Assembly: GCA_964414925.1 (NCBI GenBank) | Contig: CAYPXV010000036.1 | Span: forward strand, 1-13,527 | Length of the DNA: 13,527 bases | Source of the DNA: PeH17 sp964414925 | GTDB lineage: Bacteria; Bacillota; Clostridia; Christensenellales; CAG-138 | Direction of reading: 5' to 3' | Shown here: positions 1-6,394 of the stretch, in pieces | How positions within the stretch are numbered: position 1 is the first letter of the stretch | Layout: every line of letters starts with the position of its first letter | The notes under the pieces: generated by a model | The model's input: the letters and a program-made list of their open reading frames with translations, nothing else | Database searches by the model: none | What the model was told of the DNA's origin: nothing | Position numbers and translations under genes: made by a program

Positions 1-103
1 CAGTTGATTTAATGCCCTACCCTTCCCCCAGGTGAAACTATCTTTATTATACCTAAAAACCAATAATATAACATCTATAACAAGAATCAAGCCATAATCA
101 CCC

Positions 104-132
104 TTGACGTGAGGATTCAAATATGCTATATT
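104..132 (+). promoter_or_regulatory. Sigma-A type promoter of the lipoprotein gene
   Basis: A -35 box TTGACG (104-109) and a -10 box TATATT (127-132) are separated by 17 bases, with TGC just before the -10 (extended -10). Transcription would start near 139, giving a leader of about 60 bases. The predicted RNA begins with a 6-bp stem, GTATCG (139-144) with CGATAC (152-157), which could protect the 5' end. The promoter overlaps the upstream in-frame ATG at 109, which argues that translation starts at 199. Confidence 0.65.
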
Positions 133-198
133 CTTATTGTATCGCTAAGCCCGATACGAACAAATCTAAGAGCCGTGAGCTCAGAAAGGTCAAACCAA

Positions 199-894
199 AT
201 GAAAATTACCAAAATGACCCGTCTTATTGCCGCAGCACTTGTTGCACTGATGGCACTGGGAATGATGTTCAGCGTAGGCTGTTCCAATTCCGGCGGAAAC
301 AAAGCGACCCAGGAACCCGCACCCATTGATGGCGGTGAAACCGATGGATTCATCCCTGCCGACATTACCGTAATGGCACCCGATGACGGTTCTCTTGTAG
401 ACCAGGATTATGCAATTACCGTTATAGACGGCGCAGCCGTACTTGTCGGTTACGACAGCAACGGCGAAAAGATTATCGAGCAGACACTTCCCGATGAATT
501 CCTTGAAGTAGGCATTATCCGTGTACTTATGAAGGATGCTGCAAACAAGAACTTCTGCTGCTACGGCTATGAAGAAACTCCCGATGAGTGGAATGACCTC
601 GGTCCTAAATCAAGAGGAGCCCTTGGATGTACATTCTATTATCAGTGCGCCGACAGATGTGTAACACTGGATGCGACCATGGCTCGTGAGTATTCTGTAA
701 TTACAGCAGACGGAAACGGTATTTTTGTTGGTTTTGATACTTACTACCTGCTTTATGAACCCGCCGAAGGCGAAGAACTTCAGGGCGGTTTCGATGCAAT
801 GAAGCTTCAGGTAATGATCGACGGAAAATACGATCATGCTATTGACAACCTCAGCGATTGCTTCACTCAGGTAGAACTTGATTACGTAGACTGA
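199..894 (+). CDS. Putative secreted lipoprotein of unknown function
   Basis: The protein has 231 residues. I chose the ATG at 199 because it follows an AAAGG ribosome binding site and begins a signal peptide; the in-frame ATG at 109 lies inside the promoter and would put 30 unrelated residues in front of the signal. The N-terminus has lysines and an arginine, a hydrophobic core at about residues 9-24, and a cysteine at 28 in the context SVGC, a lipobox with an unusual serine at -3. A polar, low-complexity linker rich in Gly, Glu and Pro follows (about 29-50), then an acidic globular part with several cysteines and aromatic residues. I do not recognise a family. The gene stands alone between its own promoter and a terminator. 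It is probably an exported surface lipoprotein anchored to the outer face of the membrane; no substrate or partner can be inferred. Confidence 0.75.
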   Translation: MKITKMTRLIAAALVALMALGMMFSVGCSNSGGNKATQEPAPIDGGETDGFIPADITVMAPDDGSLVDQDYAITVIDGAAVLVGYDSNGEKIIEQTLPDEFLEVGIIRVLMKDAANKNFCCYGYEETPDEWNDLGPKSRGALGCTFYYQCADRCVTLDATMAREYSVITADGNGIFVGFDTYYLLYEPAEGEELQGGFDAMKLQVMIDGKYDHAIDNLSDCFTQVELDYVD

Positions 895-909
895 TTTATA
901 TTGAACTTC

Positions 910-945
910 ATTGAGATTGCCCTTCGGGTGCAATCTCAATTTTGT
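910..945 (+). terminator. Rho-independent terminator after the lipoprotein gene
   Basis: A perfect 11-bp stem (ATTGAGATTGC at 910-920 paired with GCAATCTCAAT at 930-940) encloses a CCTTCGGGT loop and is followed by TTTTG and later T-rich sequence. It lies 16 bases after the lipoprotein stop. The next gene starts only 34 bases downstream, so either that gene has a weak unseen promoter or it depends on read-through. Confidence 0.8.
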
Positions 946-973
946 CGTTATTTTTATTACAAGGAAGGGAAAG

Positions 974-1423
974 ATGCTGTACACAGACCTTACGAAAAAA
1001 GCAATTACAATTTCATACAACGCACACCACGGTCAACTCGATAAGGGCGGTATGCCGTATGTTTTTCATCCGTACCATTTAGCAGAACAGATGGATGATG
1101 AATTGAGCGTATGCGTTGCGCTACTGCACGATTTGGTAGAGGACACCGATATAACAATAGAACAACTCGAAAAGGAATTTCCCAAAGAGGTTACGGAGGC
1201 GGTCAGTGCTTTAACAATGCCGCCGTCAATGGATTATTTTGAATACATAGAACGGATTAAACATAACGATATAGCAAAGAAGGTAAAGCTTGCAGACCTT
1301 GAGCATAACGGCGACGAAACAAGGGTTCTGCACGAAGGCGAAGAACCGACGGAGCATATAATACAAAGACGTGAAAAGTATCGTAGGGCAAAGATGATAT
1401 TGCTTGATAAAACTATATTTTAG
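974..1423 (+). CDS. Small HD-domain (p)ppGpp hydrolase-like protein (SpoT/MESH1 type)
   Basis: The protein has 149 residues from the ATG at 974, which follows GGAAGGG at good spacing; an in-frame ATG at 911 lies within the upstream terminator and is rejected. It is essentially one HD domain of the SpoT/Rel hydrolase type. The expected metal ligands are present: His32 in the FHP motif, His52-Asp53 in LLHDLVEDT, and Asp108 in KLADLEHN. Glu56-Asp57 match the catalytic pair of Rel hydrolase domains and Asn112 matches the conserved Asn of the KLADRLHN motif. The early HHGQ..KGGMPY segment is also typical of the family. There is no synthetase, TGS or ACT domain, so by family knowledge it would remove the 3' pyrophosphate of (p)ppGpp or a related nucleotide in the cytosol. 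The motif reads ADLEHN instead of ADRLHN, so substrate preference may differ. It could act on another nucleotide; the HD fold itself is clear. Confidence 0.82.
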   Translation: MLYTDLTKKAITISYNAHHGQLDKGGMPYVFHPYHLAEQMDDELSVCVALLHDLVEDTDITIEQLEKEFPKEVTEAVSALTMPPSMDYFEYIERIKHNDIAKKVKLADLEHNGDETRVLHEGEEPTEHIIQRREKYRRAKMILLDKTIF

Positions 1424-1451
1424 AAAAAGAATTGATTTTTTTAAATAACGA

Positions 1452-1480
1452 TTGAAGAAAGATTGGCAATGCGGTATAAT
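1452..1480 (+). promoter_or_regulatory. Sigma-A type promoter abutting the start codon of the M23 gene
   Basis: A -35 box TTGAAG (1452-1457) and a perfect -10 box TATAAT (1475-1480) lie 17 bases apart. The expected transcription start (about 1486-1488) falls on the ATG at 1487, and no Shine-Dalgarno sequence lies before that ATG. The transcript of the G5/M23-murA-uppP operon would therefore be leaderless or nearly so from this promoter. Confidence 0.6.
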
Positions 1481-1486
1481 TGAAAT

Positions 1487-2632
1487 ATGATGACTGACAG
1501 AGGTAGCAATAATAAACGTTTTGACAAGCGAAAGGGTTTCGCTCCGCTGTTTTTGACGGCATTACTGCTTGTAATAATCTCGTCAATACTTATTGCGTCG
1601 AACAATACCGGCATGGACAGAGAACTGAGGTTGAATCCGACTCCCGATCCGTCGCCCGAATTTACAAGGGAGAGTACACCCCTTCCCGGACCCGAAACGG
1701 ACGAGGAGATTGAAACGACCCCGAGCGCACAGCCTGCGGTGCCGACCGATATAAATGTGAATGGGCAATATGTATTGACGATCGAAAGCAAGCAGTCGGC
1801 AAAAAAGCTTTTGGATGACGTAATGCGTTTTTACGAAAGCCTGACGGGCGAGAAAGGACTGACTTCTGAATTTGACTGCGAAGTCGAACTTAAAGATGCC
1901 GAACAGGGCTCATCCGTTACGGATTACGATGAAGGCTTTAAACTCTTGACCGGAGAAGATTCGCCGTTGAAGCTTATAAGTAAACTTTCAAAATACGAAA
2001 CGGAAACAGTCGAACACGGCGTTCAGTATTTACAGAGTGGTGAATTTTATGTCGGAACGAAATTTGTTGTTACTTACGGATGTAACGGAAAGAACAGACG
2101 GTGCATGGAATACACTTATGTAAACGGAGTTTTGGATTCGTGTGTTCAAGTAGAAAAGCGCAGCGTCAATTCACCTGTAATGGAAGTAATTATCCTCGGC
2201 AGCCGTGAGATACCGATCGGCGATGTATCGCAGCAGGATTTTGATGCCGAAAATTCACCGAGCTATGAAGCCGCTTTCCGTTTCCCTGTGGATAAACGCA
2301 CGTGCCCGATCGTAAAATATTACGGATTTTATGACGGTGAGTTACACCCGGGGATAGATTTCGAATGCTCGGTCAAAACTCCATGTAAAGCCGTGCTTGC
2401 CGGCAAGGTAATTTCGATAATGGAAAGAGGTTCGTATGGGCTCTGTGTGGATATCGAACATGCCAACGGACTGATTTCACGCTATGCGGGCTTGAGCATG
2501 GTAAGCGTTGAGGTCGGAGATGAAGTAAGCATTTCCGAACAGATTGGGATTATAAACAATGCGCAGCTTCATTTTGAACTCATTTTGAATGACCGCAATG
2601 TAAACCCGCTTGTTTATTTGCAGAAATCATAA
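1487..2632 (+). CDS. Membrane-anchored G5 and degenerate M23 (LytM) domain protein
   Basis: The protein has 381 residues. After a basic N-terminus there is one membrane span (about 17-37), then a Pro/Thr/Glu-rich spacer (about 45-85) outside the cell, a region resembling the one that precedes G5 in clostridial M23 proteins (about 92-160), a G5 domain (about 165-240), and a C-terminal M23/LytM fold (about 262-380). The M23 zinc ligands are present: His287 and Asp291 in HPGID, and His362 in LHFE. The two histidines that act in catalysis in LytM enzymes are missing: Gly335 replaces His in the usual YAHL motif (here YAGL), and Gln360 replaces the first His of HxH, with a shortened loop before it. 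The domain is therefore probably inactive or much altered, as in the SpoIIQ scaffold of B. subtilis sporulation. Its place before murA also recalls the murA-spoIID-spoIIQ neighbourhood, but the G5 domain makes SpoIIQ identity uncertain. The first of two adjacent ATGs is used. Confidence 0.82.
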   Translation: MMTDRGSNNKRFDKRKGFAPLFLTALLLVIISSILIASNNTGMDRELRLNPTPDPSPEFTRESTPLPGPETDEEIETTPSAQPAVPTDINVNGQYVLTIESKQSAKKLLDDVMRFYESLTGEKGLTSEFDCEVELKDAEQGSSVTDYDEGFKLLTGEDSPLKLISKLSKYETETVEHGVQYLQSGEFYVGTKFVVTYGCNGKNRRCMEYTYVNGVLDSCVQVEKRSVNSPVMEVIILGSREIPIGDVSQQDFDAENSPSYEAAFRFPVDKRTCPIVKYYGFYDGELHPGIDFECSVKTPCKAVLAGKVISIMERGSYGLCVDIEHANGLISRYAGLSMVSVEVGDEVSISEQIGIINNAQLHFELILNDRNVNPLVYLQKS

Positions 2633-2677
2633 AACATAAAAAATAATTAGCCTTTTCAGGTGAAATCGGAGAAAATT

Positions 2678-3973
2678 ATGTCTCGAAATGATTGTTATAA
2701 AATTCACGGTGGAAAACCGTTAAACGGAGAAGTTGTGATAAGCGGCTCGAAAAATGCCGGATTACCGATACTTTGTGCGTGTGCGGCTGTTGACGGAAAA
2801 TGCACAATAGAAAACTTGCCGGACATTGAGGATATAAAGCGTGTTCTTGAAATACTCGAAGCACTCGGTGCGACGATAACAAGACTCGGCAACGGTTCTG
2901 TGGAGATAGATTCGTCCACTATAAAAAGCCAAGAGGTAACGCATGAAATGGCTTCAAAACTCCGTGCTTCATACTATATGCTCGGCGCACTGCTTGCACG
3001 ATTCGGCAATGCTAAAATAGCCCAGCCGGGCGGTTGCAGAATAGGTTCAAGACCGATGGACTTCCATATTAAGGGAATGCGTGCCTTGGGTGCGGAAGTC
3101 ACCGAACGCGGAGACGTTATCACCGCTAAAGCGGGGAAAGATGGGCTTAAAGGTACGGATATCGTTCTTGATATGCCCAGTGTCGGAGCTACGATTAATC
3201 TGATGCTTGCCGCCTGTACAGCAAAAGGAAAGACGACGATTCACAGTGCCGCAAAAGAACCCCATGTTGTTGACGTGGCAAATTTCCTCGTTCGTATGGG
3301 CGCTCAGATAAGAGGTGTGGGTACGGACGTTATCAGGATTGTCGGCGTTGAAAAATTGACAGGTTGTACTTATCAGGTTATACCCGATCAAATTGAGGCG
3401 GGTACATACATGATTGCCGCCGCCGCTACGGGCGGAAGCGTAACGCTTAAAAACATTATTCCCACGCATTTGGAATCGGTAACGGCAAAACTTCTTGAGT
3501 GCGGTGTGAATGTGCTGGTAAACAATGATGAAAATGAAGAGGAATTTTCAATAACCGTCAGTGCAAAAAACAAGCTGCGTCCCGTCAACATCAAGACCAT
3601 GCCGTATCCCGGTTTCCCGACGGACTTACAGCAGCCCATGACAAGTATGCTTACCGTTGCGGAAGGAATAAGCTCCGTTACCGAAAACCTTTTCGAGAAA
3701 CGATTTAATCATTGTGACGAGCTTAACCGAATGGGTGCGAACATCACCGTAAACGGCAGAACAGCCACCATTCAGGGTGTTGACAGGCTTTACGGTACGG
3801 ATGTCAGCGTTACGGACTTGCGTGCAGGTGCCGCAATGATTGTGGCTGCGCTTATGACGGACGGAGTTACAACCGTAAACAATATTTACAGCATTGACAG
3901 GGGCTATGAAAACCTCGAAGAAAAACTGAAAAATCTCGGCGCAGACATTGAGCGTTGCAGCTCGGAGGATTGA
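2678..3973 (+). CDS. murA: UDP-N-acetylglucosamine 1-carboxyvinyltransferase (MurA)
   Basis: MurA transfers enolpyruvate from phosphoenolpyruvate to UDP-GlcNAc, the first committed step of peptidoglycan synthesis, in the cytoplasm. The protein has 431 residues, slightly longer than the usual 417-430. I prefer the ATG at 2678, 6 bases after a GGAG site, over the in-frame GTG at 2660. Key residues are all visible: Lys25-Asn26 in SGSKNAG, Arg96, the catalytic Cys120 in PGGCRIGSRP (so it is of the fosfomycin-sensitive Cys type), Asp316 in GFPTDLQ, and Arg381 in DLRAGA. The gene lies 45 bases after the M23 gene with no promoter seen between them, and its stop is followed after 2 bases by uppP, so the three are probably one operon. 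The genes join precursor synthesis with lipid-carrier recycling. Confidence 0.96.
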   Translation: MSRNDCYKIHGGKPLNGEVVISGSKNAGLPILCACAAVDGKCTIENLPDIEDIKRVLEILEALGATITRLGNGSVEIDSSTIKSQEVTHEMASKLRASYYMLGALLARFGNAKIAQPGGCRIGSRPMDFHIKGMRALGAEVTERGDVITAKAGKDGLKGTDIVLDMPSVGATINLMLAACTAKGKTTIHSAAKEPHVVDVANFLVRMGAQIRGVGTDVIRIVGVEKLTGCTYQVIPDQIEAGTYMIAAAATGGSVTLKNIIPTHLESVTAKLLECGVNVLVNNDENEEEFSITVSAKNKLRPVNIKTMPYPGFPTDLQQPMTSMLTVAEGISSVTENLFEKRFNHCDELNRMGANITVNGRTATIQGVDRLYGTDVSVTDLRAGAAMIVAALMTDGVTTVNNIYSIDRGYENLEEKLKNLGADIERCSSED

Positions 3974-3975
3974 TT

Positions 3976-4776
3976 ATGAGCATAGTAGATGCATTGATCC
4001 TCGGCATTGTACAGGGGCTTTGTGAATTTCTTCCGATTTCCAGTACGGGGCATCTAACGATTTTTCAGAATCTTTTGGGCATAACCGAAGCAAGCAGGTT
4101 CTTCACCGTTATGCTACATATCGGTACCCTTGTTGCCGTCTTGGTCGTTTACAGAAAACGCATAATCGAAATGATTTCTCATCCTGTAAAGCAGAGCAAG
4201 TATTGGATTTGGATGATTGTTTCAACCCTCGTCACGGTTGTTATGCAGCTTCTGTTCGGCGATTACTTTGAACTTGCCCAGGACGGCAGAATACTCGGTT
4301 ACAGTTATTTGTTTACCTCGATTCTGCTCATTCTTTGCGATTTCATTCGTAAAAATTACAACATGAGCGTTACCGTAAATTCCATGAAATGGTATCACTC
4401 CCTTCTGATAGGCTTCCTCCAGGGCGTAGCCATTCTTCCCGGTGTTTCCCGCTCCGGCGCAACCATTACCGGCGCAACCCTCTGCAAAATGGATAGTGAC
4501 GATGCTGCCGAGTTCAGTTTCCTGCTCTCCATCCCCGCCATCCTCGGCGGTGCCGTGCTGGAAGTTCCCGATGCTATCGCCGAAGGCTCAATGGGCGCAA
4601 ATCTCTTGCCCATAATCGTCGGTGTCGCCGTCGCCGCAGTCTCAGGTTACTTCGCAGTCAAATTCATGATAAAGCTCATTACAAGGCATTCCTTTAAAGG
4701 CTTCGCTGTCTATACCGCCCTCCTCGGTATCTACCTCATCGTAGATTGGAACGTCCTGCATTTGGTGTTTAAGTAA
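3976..4776 (+). CDS. uppP: Undecaprenyl-diphosphatase (UppP/BacA)
   Basis: UppP is an integral membrane phosphatase that converts undecaprenyl diphosphate to undecaprenyl phosphate, restoring the lipid carrier for peptidoglycan and other wall polymers; it also gives bacitracin tolerance. The protein has 266 residues, a normal length. The ATG at 3976 follows a GGAGG site that overlaps the end of murA; an in-frame TTG at 3955 is inside murA and is not needed. The first signature, with Gln13, Glu17 and the LPISSTGH run ending at His26, and the second, PGVSRSG (155-161), are both intact. Many hydrophobic spans follow the usual pattern of this family. It is translationally close-coupled to murA (2-base gap) and ends the operon before a strong hairpin. 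Confidence 0.95.
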   Translation: MSIVDALILGIVQGLCEFLPISSTGHLTIFQNLLGITEASRFFTVMLHIGTLVAVLVVYRKRIIEMISHPVKQSKYWIWMIVSTLVTVVMQLLFGDYFELAQDGRILGYSYLFTSILLILCDFIRKNYNMSVTVNSMKWYHSLLIGFLQGVAILPGVSRSGATITGATLCKMDSDDAAEFSFLLSIPAILGGAVLEVPDAIAEGSMGANLLPIIVGVAVAAVSGYFAVKFMIKLITRHSFKGFAVYTALLGIYLIVDWNVLHLVFK

Positions 4777-4800
4777 TACTCATAAATACATTTATCTTGC

Positions 4801-4840
4801 AAAAAGGTCATGCACCCCCTTAAGATGCATGACTTTTCAT
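4801..4840. terminator. Bidirectional terminator between uppP and the dockerin genes
   Basis: GTCATGCA (4807-4814) pairs perfectly with TGCATGAC (4826-4833). The stem is extended by AAAA on the left and TTTT on the right with one bulged G. The right T-run suits termination of the uppP operon on the plus strand, and the left A-run reads as a T-run on the minus strand, so the same hairpin can close the dockerin-thioredoxin gene that ends at 4903. Confidence 0.8.
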
Positions 4841-4902
4841 TTACTTTCTTTCATTTGCTTTGTTAATATCCGTTCAATGCGAATATTGCAGCAATGTTGT
4901 TT

Positions 4903-6216
4903 TCAGTTAAGTCCCATAGAGACTCTCAAAACACCCATAGCGTCCATCATATTGACGTTGCCGTCGCCGTTGAAGTCTGCACGTTCGGGGTTATCGATGG
5001 TATAGACGCCCATGGCAATGCGAGCTATAATCAATGCGTCCGCACCTGTAAGCACGCCGTCACCGTTGGCATCTCCGGGAATGAATGCCGGCGGTTCGGT
5101 AACAGGAGGTTCGGTAACAGGAGGTTCNNNNNNNNNNNNNNNNNNNNNNNNNNNNNNNNNNNNNNNNNNNNNNNNNNNNNNNNNNNNNNNNNNNNNNNNN
5201 NNNNNNNNNNNNNNNNNNNNNNNNNNNGTAGGTTCTTCGCTGTCGGGAACACAGACACCGTGAACATTCAAGGCGCAATAGACCTCGCTGAAATCGGTAT
5301 CCCAACCTGTAAAGGTATAACCTTCATGTTCGGGATGCTCGGGCGCAGTTGCACCCTGTCCTGCGGGAACGAGTTGAATTTTAAGGAGTGAACCCGTCAC
5401 GCCGTCATAGAACTTTACCTTATATTTTTGTACATTGTATTCGGCGGTAACGGTAATATCACCCATTGCCAGGAATATTGTGGGAGAATAACCGGTTTCA
5501 TGCAAACCCTCGCCTGAATAACTCCATTTTGAGAATGTGTATCCTTCCATTTCAGGCGGTTCGGGGCAATCGAGCGTAGCAACATTTGTACCCATCGGAC
5601 ATTCGACGGTAGAAATAACTTCATCGGTTATTCCATTGACGTATGTGACGGTACATTCTCCACCGTTAAAAGCTTCTTTCCAAAGGTTTACGATATTGTA
5701 AAGCTCCGATGCACCGGAGATACGACCTACAATATGATCACGGATATTGCCTTGGCTATCAACAATAACCGTTTGAGGAATAGCACCTACGGAGTTCATG
5801 ACTGAGGTCAATACGGAGTCAATAACGATATTCGTGTATGTGTATCCGTTTTCCTGCAAAAGCTCAAGCGCACCGGGTACGGTACAGCCGAACACACCCA
5901 CGCATACAACACCGATTATTTGCACTCTTTCATCGGGGTTTGCGGTATAGTATTCGTGAGCCTCTTGAAAATCGGGCATTTCGGCAACGCAGGGACCGCA
6001 ACCCGTTGACCAAAAGTTCAATATGGTAATATCCGCATCTTCAAGAATCGAAGAGTCAATATACCCGCTGCCGTCCACATTGGCGGCATTGAATCCGCTG
6101 ATGTTCACGCCAATCGAGTGACCTTTTGTATTCGTTACTTTGCTCATATCGGCATTTACACCGAAGCAACCGATAACAAATACCAGCGAAAGTAAAACAG
6201 CAACTAATTTCTTCAT
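4903..6216 (-). CDS. Secreted TlpA-like thioredoxin protein with InlB-type repeats and type I dockerin (interrupted by an assembly gap)
   Basis: The start is the ATG at 6216, which follows GAAGG and begins an export signal (about residues 2-22). Cleavage could be after VNA22, or at Cys17 since VIGC fits a lipobox. A TlpA/ResA-like thioredoxin domain (about 30-185) has the redox pair Cys73-Gly-Pro-Cys76 and the cis-proline Pro147; extra cysteines at 105 and 111 could form a second disulfide. Two repeats of the Listeria-Bacteroides (InlB B) type follow (about 188-260 and 264-325). After the 100-N gap comes an EPPVT linker and a type I dockerin with two calcium loops (GDANGDG and DFNGDG). The frame across the gap is nominal, so the true length is unknown. 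By family knowledge the enzyme part exchanges disulfides outside the membrane and the dockerin binds a cohesin on a scaffold; this pairing is unusual. The gene has its own promoter. Confidence 0.85.
   Translation of the reverse strand: MKKLVAVLLSLVFVIGCFGVNADMSKVTNTKGHSIGVNISGFNAANVDGSGYIDSSILEDADITILNFWSTGCGPCVAEMPDFQEAHEYYTANPDERVQIIGVVCVGVFGCTVPGALELLQENGYTYTNIVIDSVLTSVMNSVGAIPQTVIVDSQGNIRDHIVGRISGASELYNIVNLWKEAFNGGECTVTYVNGITDEVISTVECPMGTNVATLDCPEPPEMEGYTFSKWSYSGEGLHETGYSPTIFLAMGDITVTAEYNVQKYKVKFYDGVTGSLLKIQLVPAGQGATAPEHPEHEGYTFTGWDTDFSEVYCALNVHGVCVPDSEEPXXXXXXXXXXXXXXXXXXXXXXXXXXXXXXXXXXEPPVTEPPVTEPPAFIPGDANGDGVLTGADALIIARIAMGVYTIDNPERADFNGDGNVNMMDAMGVLRVSMGLN
5098..5127 (-). repeat. 15-bp tandem repeat coding an EPPVT linker
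   Basis: The 15-base unit GGTTCGGTAACAGGA is seen twice (about 5094-5123) and begins a third copy before running into the N block. On the minus strand it encodes Glu-Pro-Pro-Val-Thr repeats between the InlB-type repeats and the dockerin. Repeats of this kind often collapse or break short-read assemblies, which explains why the gap falls here. Confidence 0.8.
5128..5227. other. Assembly gap (100 N)
   Basis: Exactly 100 unknown bases, the customary placeholder for a scaffold gap of unknown size, lie inside the proline-rich linker of the dockerin-thioredoxin gene. The number of linker repeats, and any further domain, is therefore not known. Confidence 0.95.
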
Positions 6217-6282
6217 GTCAGCACCTTCTGTTTCTTTTATTTCCGAAAACGCAAGCAATATACTAACGTCCTCAGTGGGATA

Positions 6283-6311
6283 ATTATAACACAGGTGTTT
6301 GGAATTGGCAA
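6283..6311 (-). promoter_or_regulatory. Sigma-A type promoter of the dockerin-thioredoxin gene
   Basis: On the minus strand a -35 box TTGCCA (6311-6306) and a perfect -10 box TATAAT (6288-6283) are 17 bases apart. Transcription would begin near 6276, giving a leader of about 60 bases to the ATG at 6216. This makes the gene independent of the upstream leucine-rich-repeat gene. Confidence 0.7.
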
Positions 6312-6339
6312 TACTAATGTTTGGTTTTCAGCATATAAG

Positions 6340-6373
6340 TTTCCCCCATCTGCAATCAAGCAAATGGGGGAAA
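6340..6373 (-). terminator. Strong hairpin after the leucine-rich-repeat dockerin gene
   Basis: TTTCCCCCAT (6340-6349) pairs perfectly with ATGGGGGAAA (6364-6373), and the inner bases extend pairing by about four more pairs with one wobble, leaving a 6-base loop. It lies 21 bases past the stop of the gene ending at 6395. No T-run follows on the minus strand, and the T and A tracts have the opposite polarity to a normal intrinsic terminator. It may instead be a 3'-end stabilising or processing hairpin. Confidence 0.5.
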
Positions 6374-6394
6374 AGTAACGTTGAGTTGTTAAAA

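Noticed and set aside
109..198. N-terminal extension of the lipoprotein from the ATG at 109
   Set aside because: It overlaps the promoter, has no ribosome binding site, and would bury the signal peptide behind 30 residues.
610..1020. Minus-strand open frame of 136 codons
   Set aside because: It runs across the 3' end of the lipoprotein gene, a terminator and the start of the HD gene, with no ribosome binding site or recognisable domain.
3047..3469. Minus-strand open frame inside murA
   Set aside because: It is antisense to conserved MurA coding sequence and has no family features.
5094..5127. CRISPR-like short repeats
   Set aside because: The 15-base units are directly adjacent without spacers and keep the reading frame, so they code a Pro-rich linker.
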